A stretch of 64,000 nt of DNA, from NCBI GenBank assembly GCA_947458585.1, contig CANGYY010000002.1:1-64000 (forward strand), in the 5' to 3' direction. This stretch comes from Cyclobacteriaceae bacterium (GTDB taxonomy: Bacteria > Bacteroidota > Bacteroidia > Cytophagales > Cyclobacteriaceae). Numbering within the stretch: position 1 is the first letter of the stretch; each line of letters opens with the position of its first letter. Shown piece after piece: positions 7,849 through 16,562 of this stretch. The translations under genes and the position numbers were made by a program. The notes below the pieces were generated by a model. It had not been told where the DNA came from. It saw only the letters and a program-made list of their open reading frames with translations, and made no database searches.

Positions 7849-8900
7849 TAGTCAAATTGGTCAAAAAACGATCCTGAGCCACTTTCACCCTTCTCTTCCT
7901 TCTTTTTTTCGACTACCTCAGAGCTTGGAGATTCCTGTATAGGTTCAGCAGAAGCCTGTATTTCTTCCACTTCTGGCTCATTTTCTACGGGAAACTCTTC
8001 CTCAGCTAGTTCATCTTCCTCATATTCATCTTCTGGAGCTTCCTCTCCATCGAGTTCAACTTCTTCTTCTAGCGAGTCATCAAGAACATCTTCCTGCACT
8101 TCCTCACTTATTTCGGAAAATTCTTCCTCATGGAACGTGTTATTCTCCTCTTCTGAAACAAATTCCTCCTCCTCCACTACCACAGAAGAACCACTTACTT
8201 CTTCTTCCAAAATTACAGGCTGTGGAATTTCCTGTTGAACTGGGCTAGATTGACTTACTGAAGCGATTGTAGCCAAATTTGCTACAGAAAAATGATTGGA
8301 ACGACCTAGTTCCTCCACTGCCCGCTGGTACCCTTTGGCATCAATTCGAGAAAAGTGTGATTCGGAGAGGTCAATTTGGTTTAAAGCATCCTGAGACAAT
8401 CTGCGAAGGCTTTTCACTAATGCTTCCCGCTGCTCAACCAAACCTTCGTAGCTTTTAATTAGACCCTTCAGGTTTTCACTCAATACCATCATGGTTTCCT
8501 TTGCTTTTTCTTCCGCGGCTTGGGTAATCTGGCGAGCTTGCTCGGCAGAATAAGCACCTAATTGCTCCGCATAGCGTTGCGCATCTTTGGTGGTTTCTTC
8601 AGCAATTTGATTGGCCTCGGCTATGATTTGATCTGCAGCCTCCGTCGCTTCAGTAATGATGGCGGCTCCCGTATCCTCGGCTGTTTTTAGGGTTCGAAAC
8701 AAGGAATCTTCCACATCCTTGAGTCGCTTTGCTTCTGCCTCTACCTGCTGCAAGCGACTTCTTAAGTCCAAGTTCTCTTGATTGATTTGTTCCATGATTA
8801 CACTCATTTCTTCGAGAAAATCAGAGACTTGCTTTTTTTCATATCCTCTAAAAGAGGTTTCAAATGCTTTTTGCCGAATGGCGGTAGGGGAAATTTTCAT
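7848..8900 (-). CDS. DivIVA domain-containing coiled-coil protein with acidic tail
   Basis: The N-terminus (ISPTAIRQKAFETSFRGYEK, residues 3-22, then VSDFLEEM) is a clear DivIVA/GpsB-type membrane-curvature domain. It is followed by long heptad-rich coiled coil to about residue 185, with many Ala/Glu/Gln. The last third (about residues 225-340) is extremely Glu/Asp-rich and probably disordered. DivIVA proteins mark poles or septa in Gram-positive bacteria; the role of the Bacteroidota version is unknown. It is coupled by four bases to the WD40 gene upstream and by one base to folB downstream. Cytoplasmic, possibly membrane-peripheral. Confidence 0.88.
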   Translation of the reverse strand: MKISPTAIRQKAFETSFRGYEKKQVSDFLEEMSVIMEQINQENLDLRSRLQQVEAEAKRLKDVEDSLFRTLKTAEDTGAAIITEATEAADQIIAEANQIAEETTKDAQRYAEQLGAYSAEQARQITQAAEEKAKETMMVLSENLKGLIKSYEGLVEQREALVKSLRRLSQDALNQIDLSESHFSRIDAKGYQRAVEELGRSNHFSVANLATIASVSQSSPVQQEIPQPVILEEEVSGSSVVVEEEEFVSEEENNTFHEEEFSEISEEVQEDVLDDSLEEEVELDGEEAPEDEYEEDELAEEEFPVENEPEVEEIQASAEPIQESPSSEVVEKKKEEKGESGSGSFFDQFD

Positions 8901-9817
8901 AAGGTTTGCGCTTCAATTTGCCAAATAGCTATCGTTCGATCGTCGGAAACCGACACAATAACACCAGAATAAGTACTCCAAAAGACTTTATTGATAGAGG
9001 TACCATGACCTGCATTCCTCGCCTTGTCAATGACTTTAACCAAGTTTCGGCTGCTCATGTCCCATATTTTGAGTGACTTATCCATCGAACAAGTCACTAG
9101 GTATTTTCCGTCTTCACGGAAAGATAAATAATTAATGGCATACAAATGCGCCACTACATTTTCTTCAAGTAAATAGTCGCTTGTGTTCCAAAATTTTAAG
9201 CAAGCATCCCGTGCTCCCGAAACCAGCACTTCTTCATCTGGACTGTAGCTCAAGGCAAAAACAGAGTTGGTATGCCCCTCCAATCGAGCAATGGGTGCCG
9301 CATCATTTGCCAAGTCTAACACCTGAATGCTATGGTCACTGAATCCCAAGGCCAATTGTTTTTTCCGGTTTGCGATAGCCAATACCCGAATGGACTTGGT
9401 AGAAAGTTTGATGTGCCTTTTTAGTGCTCGAGCCTGCAGGTCCACCACAAAAAGCACCCCATCTCCTGTGGCCACAAACAACTCATCTCCAAAGACTTTC
9501 AAATCAAAAATGGCAGCAGCACCTAGTTTTAAATTCCAACTCTCCTTCTTCTCAACCAAATCAATCACATGGACTCCCTCGTAATTATGGCCTACAATCA
9601 AGGTGTTTCGTTGGGCATCTACTTCTAGCGCATACACCGAATGAGGAAGTCGGGCCAGCAAGGTGCCGTCCTTCGGGTGGTCCAAGTCCCACTCTACCAC
9701 CATCCCATCACCCGCTCCGGTATAAAAAAAACGGGGATCGGCTCCTTCTCTTAAGGCATAAATACAGTCATTGTGTCCAGTAAGGGTATGTAATTTATTT
9801 ACTTGGATTTTTAACAT
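8897..9817 (-). CDS. WD40 repeat protein
   Basis: The 306-residue product consists of WD40 beta-propeller repeats, about seven by spacing. Examples are the blades with LTGHNDCIYALREG, LEGHTNSVFALSYSPDEEVLVSGARD (quoted in parts) and LVTCSMDKSLKIWDMS, ending ISVSDDRTIAIWQI. No enzyme domain or signal peptide is attached, so it is probably a cytoplasmic interaction scaffold. ATG 9817 is chosen because MLKIQVNKLHTLTGH looks like a family start; the frame also offers ATG 9829 and GTG 9832. It is the first gene of the WD40-DivIVA-folB-DUF4268 operon and is divergent from a phosphopantetheinyl transferase 38 bases away. Confidence 0.88.
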   Translation of the reverse strand: MLKIQVNKLHTLTGHNDCIYALREGADPRFFYTGAGDGMVVEWDLDHPKDGTLLARLPHSVYALEVDAQRNTLIVGHNYEGVHVIDLVEKKESWNLKLGAAAIFDLKVFGDELFVATGDGVLFVVDLQARALKRHIKLSTKSIRVLAIANRKKQLALGFSDHSIQVLDLANDAAPIARLEGHTNSVFALSYSPDEEVLVSGARDACLKFWNTSDYLLEENVVAHLYAINYLSFREDGKYLVTCSMDKSLKIWDMSSRNLVKVIDKARNAGHGTSINKVFWSTYSGVIVSVSDDRTIAIWQIEAQTL

Positions 9818-9855
9818 ATATTCGAGCATCACTCTTGGCTGCGCCTTTAGGGCCT

Positions 9856-10485
9856 ATGCAAACAAAAATAGAAAAAATTGATTCTTCCTCAGCCTTGGCC
9901 GTGAAGATAATCGACTCCTTTTCTGAAAAGGATTTAGATTTTTTGAGCTTTCGGGAGAAACTTTCGTTTGCCAACATTTCTCACCCAGAAAAAAAGAAGG
10001 AATGGGGCACTGCTAGACTTGCCATACAAGATGCCCTTGAGCACCTTCAAATACCCTATCCAGGCTTTTTCAAAGACGAACATGGAAAATCACATTCCAT
10101 GAATGGCCAAGGATTTGTTTCGCTCAGCCACACCCGAGGCTATGCTGCTGCCATTTACCATCGGGAACTTCCAGTAGGAATCGATATAGAAGTGATTCGG
10201 GAAAAGATCCTTCAGATTGGTACACGCTTTTTGGCAGAACAAGAATTAAACTTTCTTCAACCTCAGCCAGCACACTACACCATGGCCTGGTCAGCAAAGG
10301 AATCCATCTTCAAATGCCATGGGAAACAAGGCGTTTCCCTTCGTGACAATATTTTATTGGAACCATTTACCCCGGAGGCCTCCCTGATTAAGGGAAAAAT
10401 TCATGGAACAAATTTTGAAGACCACCACTACCAAGTGCAGGTAGAACAAAGCGAAAACCTTATCTTAACCTACACCATTTGGTGA
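9856..10485 (+). CDS. 4'-phosphopantetheinyl transferase family protein
   Basis: The 209-residue product carries the two signatures of Sfp-type enzymes that load the phosphopantetheine arm onto carrier proteins: PVGIDIEVI (Mg-binding D-x-E) near residue 113 and MAWSAKESIFKCHG (W-S-x-K-E) near 150. A further conserved segment is FVSLSHTRGYAAA. ATG 9856 (MQTKIEKID) is preferred over an in-frame TTG seven codons earlier. A redoxin gene begins 20 bases after its stop, so the two may be cotranscribed. No polyketide or NRPS genes are nearby; fatty-acid ACP is the likely default target. Confidence 0.9.
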   Translation: MQTKIEKIDSSSALAVKIIDSFSEKDLDFLSFREKLSFANISHPEKKKEWGTARLAIQDALEHLQIPYPGFFKDEHGKSHSMNGQGFVSLSHTRGYAAAIYHRELPVGIDIEVIREKILQIGTRFLAEQELNFLQPQPAHYTMAWSAKESIFKCHGKQGVSLRDNILLEPFTPEASLIKGKIHGTNFEDHHYQVQVEQSENLILTYTIW

Positions 10486-10505
10486 ACCCAAATTTGACCC
10501 TGCTC

Positions 10506-11084
10506 ATGAAGTCAGCTCTTTTCTTCCTTTTGCTTTTTTTGGGACTAAGTTCCCCTGTTCTAAGCCAAGGTTTCGGGCAACTAGCCGCAACTGATGCGGT
10601 TAGCGGTAGCCTCAAAACCCTACCCAGTCTCACAAAGGAAAAAGGCATCGTACTGATTTTTCATGACCCCTCCTGCCCTTTTGCCAAACTCTATGAAAGC
10701 CGAATCAAGGCACTTCGTACCAAATTTGAGACACAAGGAATCGGCTTTGCACTGATCAATCCACAGGCTCAAAACAACGAGTCTGAACTCAGCCGGCTCC
10801 GTGCTTACATCGATGAAAGTGGCTTAAATATGACCTACTTAGTCGATGAAAAACAGCAGTGGGCCCAGGCATTTCAAGCAAGTAAAATCCCTGAGGTATT
10901 TGTACTGACTCCCGGAACAACAGACCTGGAACTTGTATTCAAAGGAGCCCTGGACAACAATGCCCAGGTAGAAAGTGTGGTGACTGAAAAATACCTGGAA
11001 ACCGCGCTCACGCAAATCCTTCGTGGAGGCAAACCCACAATTTCCCAAGCTAGAGCCGTAGGTTGTACGATCCGTACCTACTAA
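10506..11084 (+). CDS. Exported redoxin (AhpC/TlpA-like) with CPFAKLY motif
   Basis: The start ATG 10506 gives a clear signal peptide (MKSALFFLLLFLGLSSPVLS, cleavage after about residue 20). The mature part is a thioredoxin-fold redoxin with HDPSCPFAKLYESRI near residues 57-71. A single cysteine sits before P-F-A-K-L-Y, as in the redoxins with a C-P-x-x-K-x-Y active site rather than CxxC. It is followed by GIGFALINPQAQ and KIPEVFVLTPG with the cis-Pro. A second cysteine occurs only at the extreme C-terminus (GCTIRTY). Likely periplasmic; substrate unknown. Confidence 0.82.
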   Translation: MKSALFFLLLFLGLSSPVLSQGFGQLAATDAVSGSLKTLPSLTKEKGIVLIFHDPSCPFAKLYESRIKALRTKFETQGIGFALINPQAQNNESELSRLRAYIDESGLNMTYLVDEKQQWAQAFQASKIPEVFVLTPGTTDLELVFKGALDNNAQVESVVTEKYLETALTQILRGGKPTISQARAVGCTIRTY

Positions 11085-11917
11085 TCCTCCAAGATTCGCA
11101 ACAACTCCAGTACCTCATCCACTTTGTCTGTTTCACCTAATTTTTCGAAGGCTGAAGTCAGATTTTTCAAAAACCGCATCACAATCGCCAAATGACTGCA
11201 AGGATCAAAAAAAGCAGGCTGAGGCTCGATTTTTAGTTGCTCCAAGTAATTGGAGAGATCACCTCTGGAAAAAATGACTCCCTTATTGAAAGCATTGATG
11301 TAAAAACTATCTTCTCCCTGGTTGTAAATCAACACAAATAAATTGGGGAGATTCACACCGTAAATAGGCAACTTTAATTTCTTTGCCACCAAGAGGTAGA
11401 GGCTACAGAGGCTAATGGGATTTCCTTTTTTGGACTCCAGCACCATGGAAAGCATGCTATTGCTCGGAGAATGAAAATTTTTGGTATTGCCAGAAAATTG
11501 AAGTTGCTTGAAAAAAACATGATTCAGGATTTTCACCTGATCTAGTGGCTGCAAGTCCTTAGCAAAATACGTCCAAGCCTCCACATAGAGTTGATGCACG
11601 GATGCCTGCAAGGTCTCCAATTCCAAGTCCGGGTATTGGTAGGTATTGAGTATCCAAAGACCTTCAAGCAAGTCTTGCTCCTGGCACTCTTTCCATGCAG
11701 TCAATCTTTGTTTGACCAAACCAAACTGCAGGTCATGCACGAGGTCCTCCAATTCCTTTTGAAGGACGGGATTGAAACTCTCCTCCCATTTTTGCTCCAA
11801 GACAGGAATCACCGCTGCTCCGAGATCAATCAGTTTCTCACGCACATGCTGCTTCACTTCCATGTCCGAGTCATCTAGGAGGGATATCAAGGCGTCAAGT
11901 TGAGCAGGGGAAAGCAT
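11081..11917 (-). CDS. Transglutaminase-like family protein (SirB1/YchA type)
   Basis: The 278-residue product matches the transglutaminase-core-2 family. The central block SNSMLSMVLESKKGNPISLC contains the GNPISLC segment whose Cys would be the nucleophile. LPIYGVNLPNLFVLIYN and DSFYINAFNKGVIFSR follow, and a helical C-terminus ends with repeated leucines. Similar genes sit beside translation or sigma-regulator genes in other phyla and their activity is not established. It is convergent with the redoxin gene, overlapping it by four bases at the stops. Cytoplasmic by lack of a signal peptide. Confidence 0.85.
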   Translation of the reverse strand: MLSPAQLDALISLLDDSDMEVKQHVREKLIDLGAAVIPVLEQKWEESFNPVLQKELEDLVHDLQFGLVKQRLTAWKECQEQDLLEGLWILNTYQYPDLELETLQASVHQLYVEAWTYFAKDLQPLDQVKILNHVFFKQLQFSGNTKNFHSPSNSMLSMVLESKKGNPISLCSLYLLVAKKLKLPIYGVNLPNLFVLIYNQGEDSFYINAFNKGVIFSRGDLSNYLEQLKIEPQPAFFDPCSHLAIVMRFLKNLTSAFEKLGETDKVDEVLELLRILED

Positions 11918-11991
11918 GGGTAGAAATCCGAATTATTTTAAAGAATAGCAATCGTATACGTCAGCCAGTGGCTTCGGTTCAAGTTATAAAA

Positions 11992-12019
11992 AAAACCTTC
12001 CTGAATCCAAGAAGGTTTT
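11992..12019 (-). terminator. Intrinsic terminator of the amidase gene
   Basis: AAAACCTTC and GAAGGTTTT form a 9-bp stem with a 10-base loop. On the minus strand the stem runs directly into an eight-residue T run. It lies 19 bases after the amidase stop (12039). Confidence 0.85.
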
Positions 12020-12038
12020 CATTCTGAGTTAGGAAAGA

Positions 12039-12839
12039 TCAGTTGATCTCAATTTCATTTTTGTATTCCTTGATGGATCGGTAAATCGCCGAGGCCATGT
12101 ACTCCTGTCCTTCTTTGGTCATCAAAAAGCGCTCTTCTTCCGTATTGGAAAGGAATCCAAGTTCCACCAATACACTGGGCATAGAAGGCGTCCATAACAC
12201 GTAGAATGGGCCTTGCTTCACCCCTCTACTTTTCCGTCCTACATTATCTCTAAACTGAGTTTCGATGCGATCTGCAAGGGAAATGCTATTTCCTACGTAA
12301 GCCTTTTGCATTAAGTTAAACATCATGTAGGACTCCGGTGAGGTGGGATCAAAACCCTCGTATTCTTCTTTGTAGTTTTCTTCGAGGAGGATTACGGAGT
12401 TTTCTTTCTTTACAATGTCAAAATTGGCATCAAAGTGCTTGGTTCCCATCACAAAGGTTTCGGTACCAAAGGCAGTTTTGTTAGCCGCTGCATTGGAGTG
12501 AATGGAAACAAACAGGTCGGCCTTATTTACATTGGCAATGTTGGGACGCTGCTTGAGTGTAGGAAAACTATCATCTGAGCGGGTGTAAATCACCTCTACG
12601 TCAGGCATGTTTTCCTTGATGTACTTGCCTACCAATAAGGTGACGGCCAAATTGATGTCTTTTTCTCTGGCTTTGGAACCAATATTTCCGGGATCGCTTC
12701 CTCCGTGACCGGCATCCAATACGATTTTGCGCATCCGGAATGCAGGCATCATGGTCTCATTCGGAATAAATCCACCGAACAAAAAGGGAAGTAAAATTAG
12801 AAACCTTAACAGATTTTTTTTTGTATTAAACCTTTCCAT
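12039..12839 (-). CDS. N-acetylmuramoyl-L-alanine amidase (Amidase_3)
   Basis: This is a zinc amidase that cleaves the stem peptide from N-acetylmuramic acid in peptidoglycan. The zinc ligands are visible in IVLDAGHGGSDPG (His, near residues 39-51), EKDINLAV (Glu) and FVSIHSNAA (His), and the catalytic Glu in LVELGFLSNTEEE near the end. ATG 12839 gives a cleavable signal or anchor (LLRFLILLPFLFGGFI), placing the enzyme in the periplasm. The frame is open much further upstream, but that part overlaps the divergent LptD-like gene. A -7 promoter element lies at 12876-12883 and a strong terminator follows. Confidence 0.95.
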   Translation of the reverse strand: MERFNTKKNLLRFLILLPFLFGGFIPNETMMPAFRMRKIVLDAGHGGSDPGNIGSKAREKDINLAVTLLVGKYIKENMPDVEVIYTRSDDSFPTLKQRPNIANVNKADLFVSIHSNAAANKTAFGTETFVMGTKHFDANFDIVKKENSVILLEENYKEEYEGFDPTSPESYMMFNLMQKAYVGNSISLADRIETQFRDNVGRKSRGVKQGPFYVLWTPSMPSVLVELGFLSNTEEERFLMTKEGQEYMASAIYRSIKEYKNEIEIN

Positions 12840-12875
12840 GAGGGCAATCGAGTTAACTTTACACGAAATTAATTT

Positions 12876-12883
12876 CAAAAATA
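12876..12883 (-). promoter_or_regulatory. Bacteroidota-type -7 element of the amidase gene
   Basis: The minus strand reads TATTTTTG, an exact TAnnTTTG match, 36 bases before the amidase ATG. It lies in the 62-bp divergent region shared with the LptD-like gene. No convincing -33 was found. Confidence 0.5.
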
Positions 12884-12901
12884 CTAAAAGCGAAAGCACG
12901 G

Positions 12902-15607
12902 GTGGCGAGAATTCGGATTGTTTTTTTTGTCCTTCTAGCGAGTTGGTGGGTGAATCTGAGCGCAACTGCTCAGCAAAACACTCGGCCCCAACGAGATAGA
13001 AGAACTGTCTCCGCCTCTCCAATCCCAGGGCTTCGAGGTGATACCACCCTGGTCAAGCAAGATACGCTCGCTCTCCTCGATTCGGCAAAAAATGTGCCTA
13101 AAAGTGATATCGAAACCGAAATTCTTTATTTCGCGGAGGACAGTATCGTCACCGACTTTACCGAAAACAAAGTTTACCTCTACAAAAAGGCCTGGTTTGA
13201 GTATGGAAAAATGCGTTTGGATGCCGATCGTATAGTCATCGACTGGAAAAATTCAGAACTCTACGCCTACGGTATCTCCGATAGTTTGGGAGTAGTATCA
13301 GGCAATCCTTTCTTCAAAGACGGCAATTCGGTTTACGAAATCCGCAAGGAGATGCGGTACAACTTTAAAACCCAGAAGGCAATCATCAAGGATGTGGTAA
13401 CCGAGCAGCAAGATGGTGTGCTTCGTGGAGAGACAATCAAGAAAACTGAGGATGGCAGCGTGTACCTGGATCATGGCTACTATACGACCTGCAAACTGAC
13501 CAAACCCCACTGGCACATTTCTTCCTCCAAAATCAAATCCATTTCCGGCAAGCAGGTGGTATCTGGCCCCTTCAACCTGTACTTCAATGGCATCCCTACT
13601 CCTCTTGGACTACCATTTGGATTGATTCCCGATACTCCTGAGGAAAAGGCTTCGGGTATCATCTTTCCTTCCTATGGACGAGAGCAAGTTCGAGGATTGA
13701 GTTTGAGAGACCTGGGCTACTACTTTGCCTTCAACGACTACATTCACCTGCGGGTCACGGGAGATGTGTATTCCAAAGGGGGTTGGGGACTCAAATCCCA
13801 GGCCATGTACACCAAAAAATACCGGTACAACGGTGGCTTCAATGTGGATTTTCAAAAATTCGTCAGCCCAGAAACCGAATTAACTCCCCTCAACTACAAC
13901 ACGTTTCGGGTACAGTGGAACCATAGCCCGATTACCCGGGGAACAGGCAGATTCTCTGCTTCGGTGAATGCAGGTTCGACGAGTTATTTCAATAACGTAG
14001 TCAACCCAAACAACTTTGCGAATAACGTCACCGGAGATTTGAGTTCGAATATCTCCTACTCCAAAACCTTCGCAGGTACCCCATTCTCCCTTTCTGCCAA
14101 CCTGCGACACTCCCAAAGTGTGCAAACAGGTGAAGTAAGGTTGGACCTACCTACCATAGGCATCAACATGAATCGGCAAAGCCCCTTTCAAAATGTGAAG
14201 TTTGAACCCCTCAAAACGCTAAACATCGCCTGGAACTTCAACCTCCAAAATTCCATCTCCAACCGCATCAATACCTTTGGGCAAACCAACAGCAATGATC
14301 GCCCTGAAACCATTCCTTTCAACCTAGACAACTTTGGTTTGCTCTTGAGAAATGGAAATAATGGCGCGCGAAACACCATTCCATTGAGTTCAAACTTTTC
14401 CCTATTCAAGTATTTCACAGGTACCGCATCGGCCAACTACACCGAACTCTGGTACATGCAGCGGTACAATTACAAGTACAACGCGAGCACCAACCAAGTG
14501 GATCGGGTGAAGGAAGATGGCTTCAATCGAGTAGGTTTCTACAACACTTCCTTTGCCATGAACACCAACTTCTACGGGTTCTACAACTTTAGCGGCAAAG
14601 GAAAACTGCAGACCATTCGCCACCACATGGCCCCGACCTTTGGGTTCAACTTCAATCCCGACTTTTCGGATCCTGCCTATGGCTATTACCAGGAAGTTCA
14701 ATCCGATAAATCAGGACAACTTCGTCGCTATTCCAGACACCAAGGCATGGTCTTCGGAGATGCTCCCTTGGGTGAGTCTAGAGCCTTGAGTTTGGGATTG
14801 AGAAATGTGGTAGAGGCCAAACTCAAAACCCAGACGGACAGCACCGAAGGCGAATTCAAGAAAATTCCACTTTTGGAATCATTCAACATCAATACGGCCT
14901 ACAATTTTGCGGCAGACTCCTTTCAACTCTCCCCCATCCAACTTTCGGCACGAACCAGTTTATTTGAGCAAAAGTTATCCATCAACTTGAATAGCACGAT
15001 TGACCCTTACGCGACTACATCCACACTTGGATCTGATGGAAAACTAAGTTACCGCAGCAGCCAGGAATTTGCCTGGAAAAAAGGACAGGGAATAGGAACC
15101 ATTCGAAATGCATCCCTAAACTTAAATGCTTCGCTAAATCCTCAGAATGGGCAAAATCCAGGCCAGGTGCGCGACGAACTTACCCAGGATTTTATCCAGC
15201 GAGGAGGGGTGATGAATCCCTTTGTGGAAAATGAAATCAATCGAATCGTGGCAGATCCAAGCCAGTACATCGATTGGGATATTCCTTGGAACTTGACCGT
15301 AGGCTATAACTTAGCCTATGCGCGGCAGGTAAATAACACCACCAATATCACCCAAGCCATGAACGTGGGCGGTGACCTCTCCATCTCTGAAAAATGGAAG
15401 ATTAATTTCAATACGGGCTATAATTTTGACCAGAACGAAATCACACAAACCATGATCGGCATTGCTAGGGACCTCCACTGCTGGCAGATGAATGTGAACT
15501 GGGTGCCTTTTGGAAGATTCACCTCCTACAACATTGATATCCGTGTCAAGTCAAGCATCCTGCAAGACCTGAAAGTATCTAGAAGAAGAACCTTCTTTGA
15601 TTTTTAA
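12902..15607 (+). CDS. LptD-like outer-membrane LPS assembly protein
   Basis: The 901-residue product has a signal peptide (IRIVFFVLLASWWVNLSATA, cut before about residue 24). An N-terminal OstA/LptA-like beta-jellyroll region follows, about residues 75-230, with repeated strands such as VTDFTENKVYLYKKAWFEYG. The long remainder is rich in alternating aromatic and polar residues typical of a 26-strand barrel, including GLPFGLIPDTPEEKASGIIF. It ends in aromatic Phe (TFFDF), the usual barrel C-terminus. It would insert lipopolysaccharide into the outer leaflet. The start is a GTG at 12902; no better ATG exists in frame. Divergent from the amidase gene. Confidence 0.88.
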   Translation: MARIRIVFFVLLASWWVNLSATAQQNTRPQRDRRTVSASPIPGLRGDTTLVKQDTLALLDSAKNVPKSDIETEILYFAEDSIVTDFTENKVYLYKKAWFEYGKMRLDADRIVIDWKNSELYAYGISDSLGVVSGNPFFKDGNSVYEIRKEMRYNFKTQKAIIKDVVTEQQDGVLRGETIKKTEDGSVYLDHGYYTTCKLTKPHWHISSSKIKSISGKQVVSGPFNLYFNGIPTPLGLPFGLIPDTPEEKASGIIFPSYGREQVRGLSLRDLGYYFAFNDYIHLRVTGDVYSKGGWGLKSQAMYTKKYRYNGGFNVDFQKFVSPETELTPLNYNTFRVQWNHSPITRGTGRFSASVNAGSTSYFNNVVNPNNFANNVTGDLSSNISYSKTFAGTPFSLSANLRHSQSVQTGEVRLDLPTIGINMNRQSPFQNVKFEPLKTLNIAWNFNLQNSISNRINTFGQTNSNDRPETIPFNLDNFGLLLRNGNNGARNTIPLSSNFSLFKYFTGTASANYTELWYMQRYNYKYNASTNQVDRVKEDGFNRVGFYNTSFAMNTNFYGFYNFSGKGKLQTIRHHMAPTFGFNFNPDFSDPAYGYYQEVQSDKSGQLRRYSRHQGMVFGDAPLGESRALSLGLRNVVEAKLKTQTDSTEGEFKKIPLLESFNINTAYNFAADSFQLSPIQLSARTSLFEQKLSINLNSTIDPYATTSTLGSDGKLSYRSSQEFAWKKGQGIGTIRNASLNLNASLNPQNGQNPGQVRDELTQDFIQRGGVMNPFVENEINRIVADPSQYIDWDIPWNLTVGYNLAYARQVNNTTNITQAMNVGGDLSISEKWKINFNTGYNFDQNEITQTMIGIARDLHCWQMNVNWVPFGRFTSYNIDIRVKSSILQDLKVSRRRTFFDF

Positions 15608-15679
15608 GCAGCACTTTAAACCTTTGGTGCCTAAATTTTCGTTAGGAATACCGAACCCTTAATATCTACAACTCCAATT

Positions 15680-16429
15680 ATGAATTACCGCGCCCTCTCG
15701 ATTTGCCTTGGAATCTTCTTTGGAAGCATGCTCTTGCCGAATATTGCTTCCGCACAACTTAAAAAGGTGCTCGATAAAGTCAGTACAGCCACTGGAGGCA
15801 CTATCAACCCTTCCCCTACTGAAATGGCTAATGGCCTTAAAGAGGCTTTGGAAAAAGGAACTGGTCAAGGCATAGATCGACTCAACCTAGAAAATGGATT
15901 TCTTGGGAATCCTGCGATCAAACTTCCTTTCCCTGAAGAAGCCATCCAAGTGGAGCGTAGCCTTCGCAAAATTGGTTTAGGCAACTTATGCGACCAACTC
16001 ATTACCAGCATCAATCGAGCAGCAGAGGATGCAGTAAAGGAGGCTCGCCCTCTTTTCACACAAGCCATCAAAGACATGACTTTTAAGGATGTGCAAGGCA
16101 TTCTTCTAGGTTCGGAGCGTGCTGCTACCGACTACCTGCAACTCAGCACCACAGCAGGTCTGAAAGTTAAATTTGCACCACCCATTCAAACAAGCCTGCA
16201 AAAAGTAGGTGCCACTGCCCATTGGGAAACGGTCATGTCTCGCTACAATAAAATTCCTTTGGTCAAGCCTGTGAATACGGACCTTACGGCCTACGTGACA
16301 GACAAAGCACTTCAAGGATTATTTGTAGAGATTGCCAAAGAAGAACTGGCCCTGCGAAAAAATATCAATACGCGATCTAGCCCCTTGCTCCAAAAGGTTT
16401 TTGGGTTCGCAGACTCTCAGAAAAAGTAA
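15680..16429 (+). CDS. DUF4197 domain-containing exported protein
   Basis: The 249-residue protein starts with a signal peptide (LSICLGIFFGSMLLPNIASA). It then matches the DUF4197 pattern: MANGLKEALEKGTGQGIDRL near residues 56-75, the PFPEEAIQVERSLRKIGLG block, INRAAEDAVKEARPLFTQAI, and KYVTDKALQGLFVEIAKEE-like helices near the end (YVTDKALQGLF). The family is all-helical and periplasmic or lipoprotein in many Gram-negative bacteria; no function is established. It follows the LptD-like gene by 72 bases in the same direction. No lipobox cysteine is seen here. Confidence 0.9.
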   Translation: MNYRALSICLGIFFGSMLLPNIASAQLKKVLDKVSTATGGTINPSPTEMANGLKEALEKGTGQGIDRLNLENGFLGNPAIKLPFPEEAIQVERSLRKIGLGNLCDQLITSINRAAEDAVKEARPLFTQAIKDMTFKDVQGILLGSERAATDYLQLSTTAGLKVKFAPPIQTSLQKVGATAHWETVMSRYNKIPLVKPVNTDLTAYVTDKALQGLFVEIAKEELALRKNINTRSSPLLQKVFGFADSQKK

Positions 16430-16448
16430 AAATCGTTCACAGACGACA

Positions 16449-16461
16449 GTCCACGGTCCAC
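16449..16461. repeat. Short direct repeat GTCCAC-G-GTCCAC in an intergenic remnant
   Basis: GTCCAC occurs twice with one base between, inside a GC-richer patch (ACGACAGTCCACGGTCCACA) between the DUF4197 gene and the AT-rich serine hydrolase gene. Such patches recall the dispersed intergenic repeats common in Cyclobacteriaceae genomes, but only one copy is present in this window. Confidence 0.4.
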
Positions 16462-16562
16462 AGCCCGGTTAATTGGACTTCAAATGCTATTTTGTCTGGT
16501 TAGTGATGGAAAAGCAGATAATCAGACACTAAAATTAGTCCTATCCAAAAACTGGATTTCTA

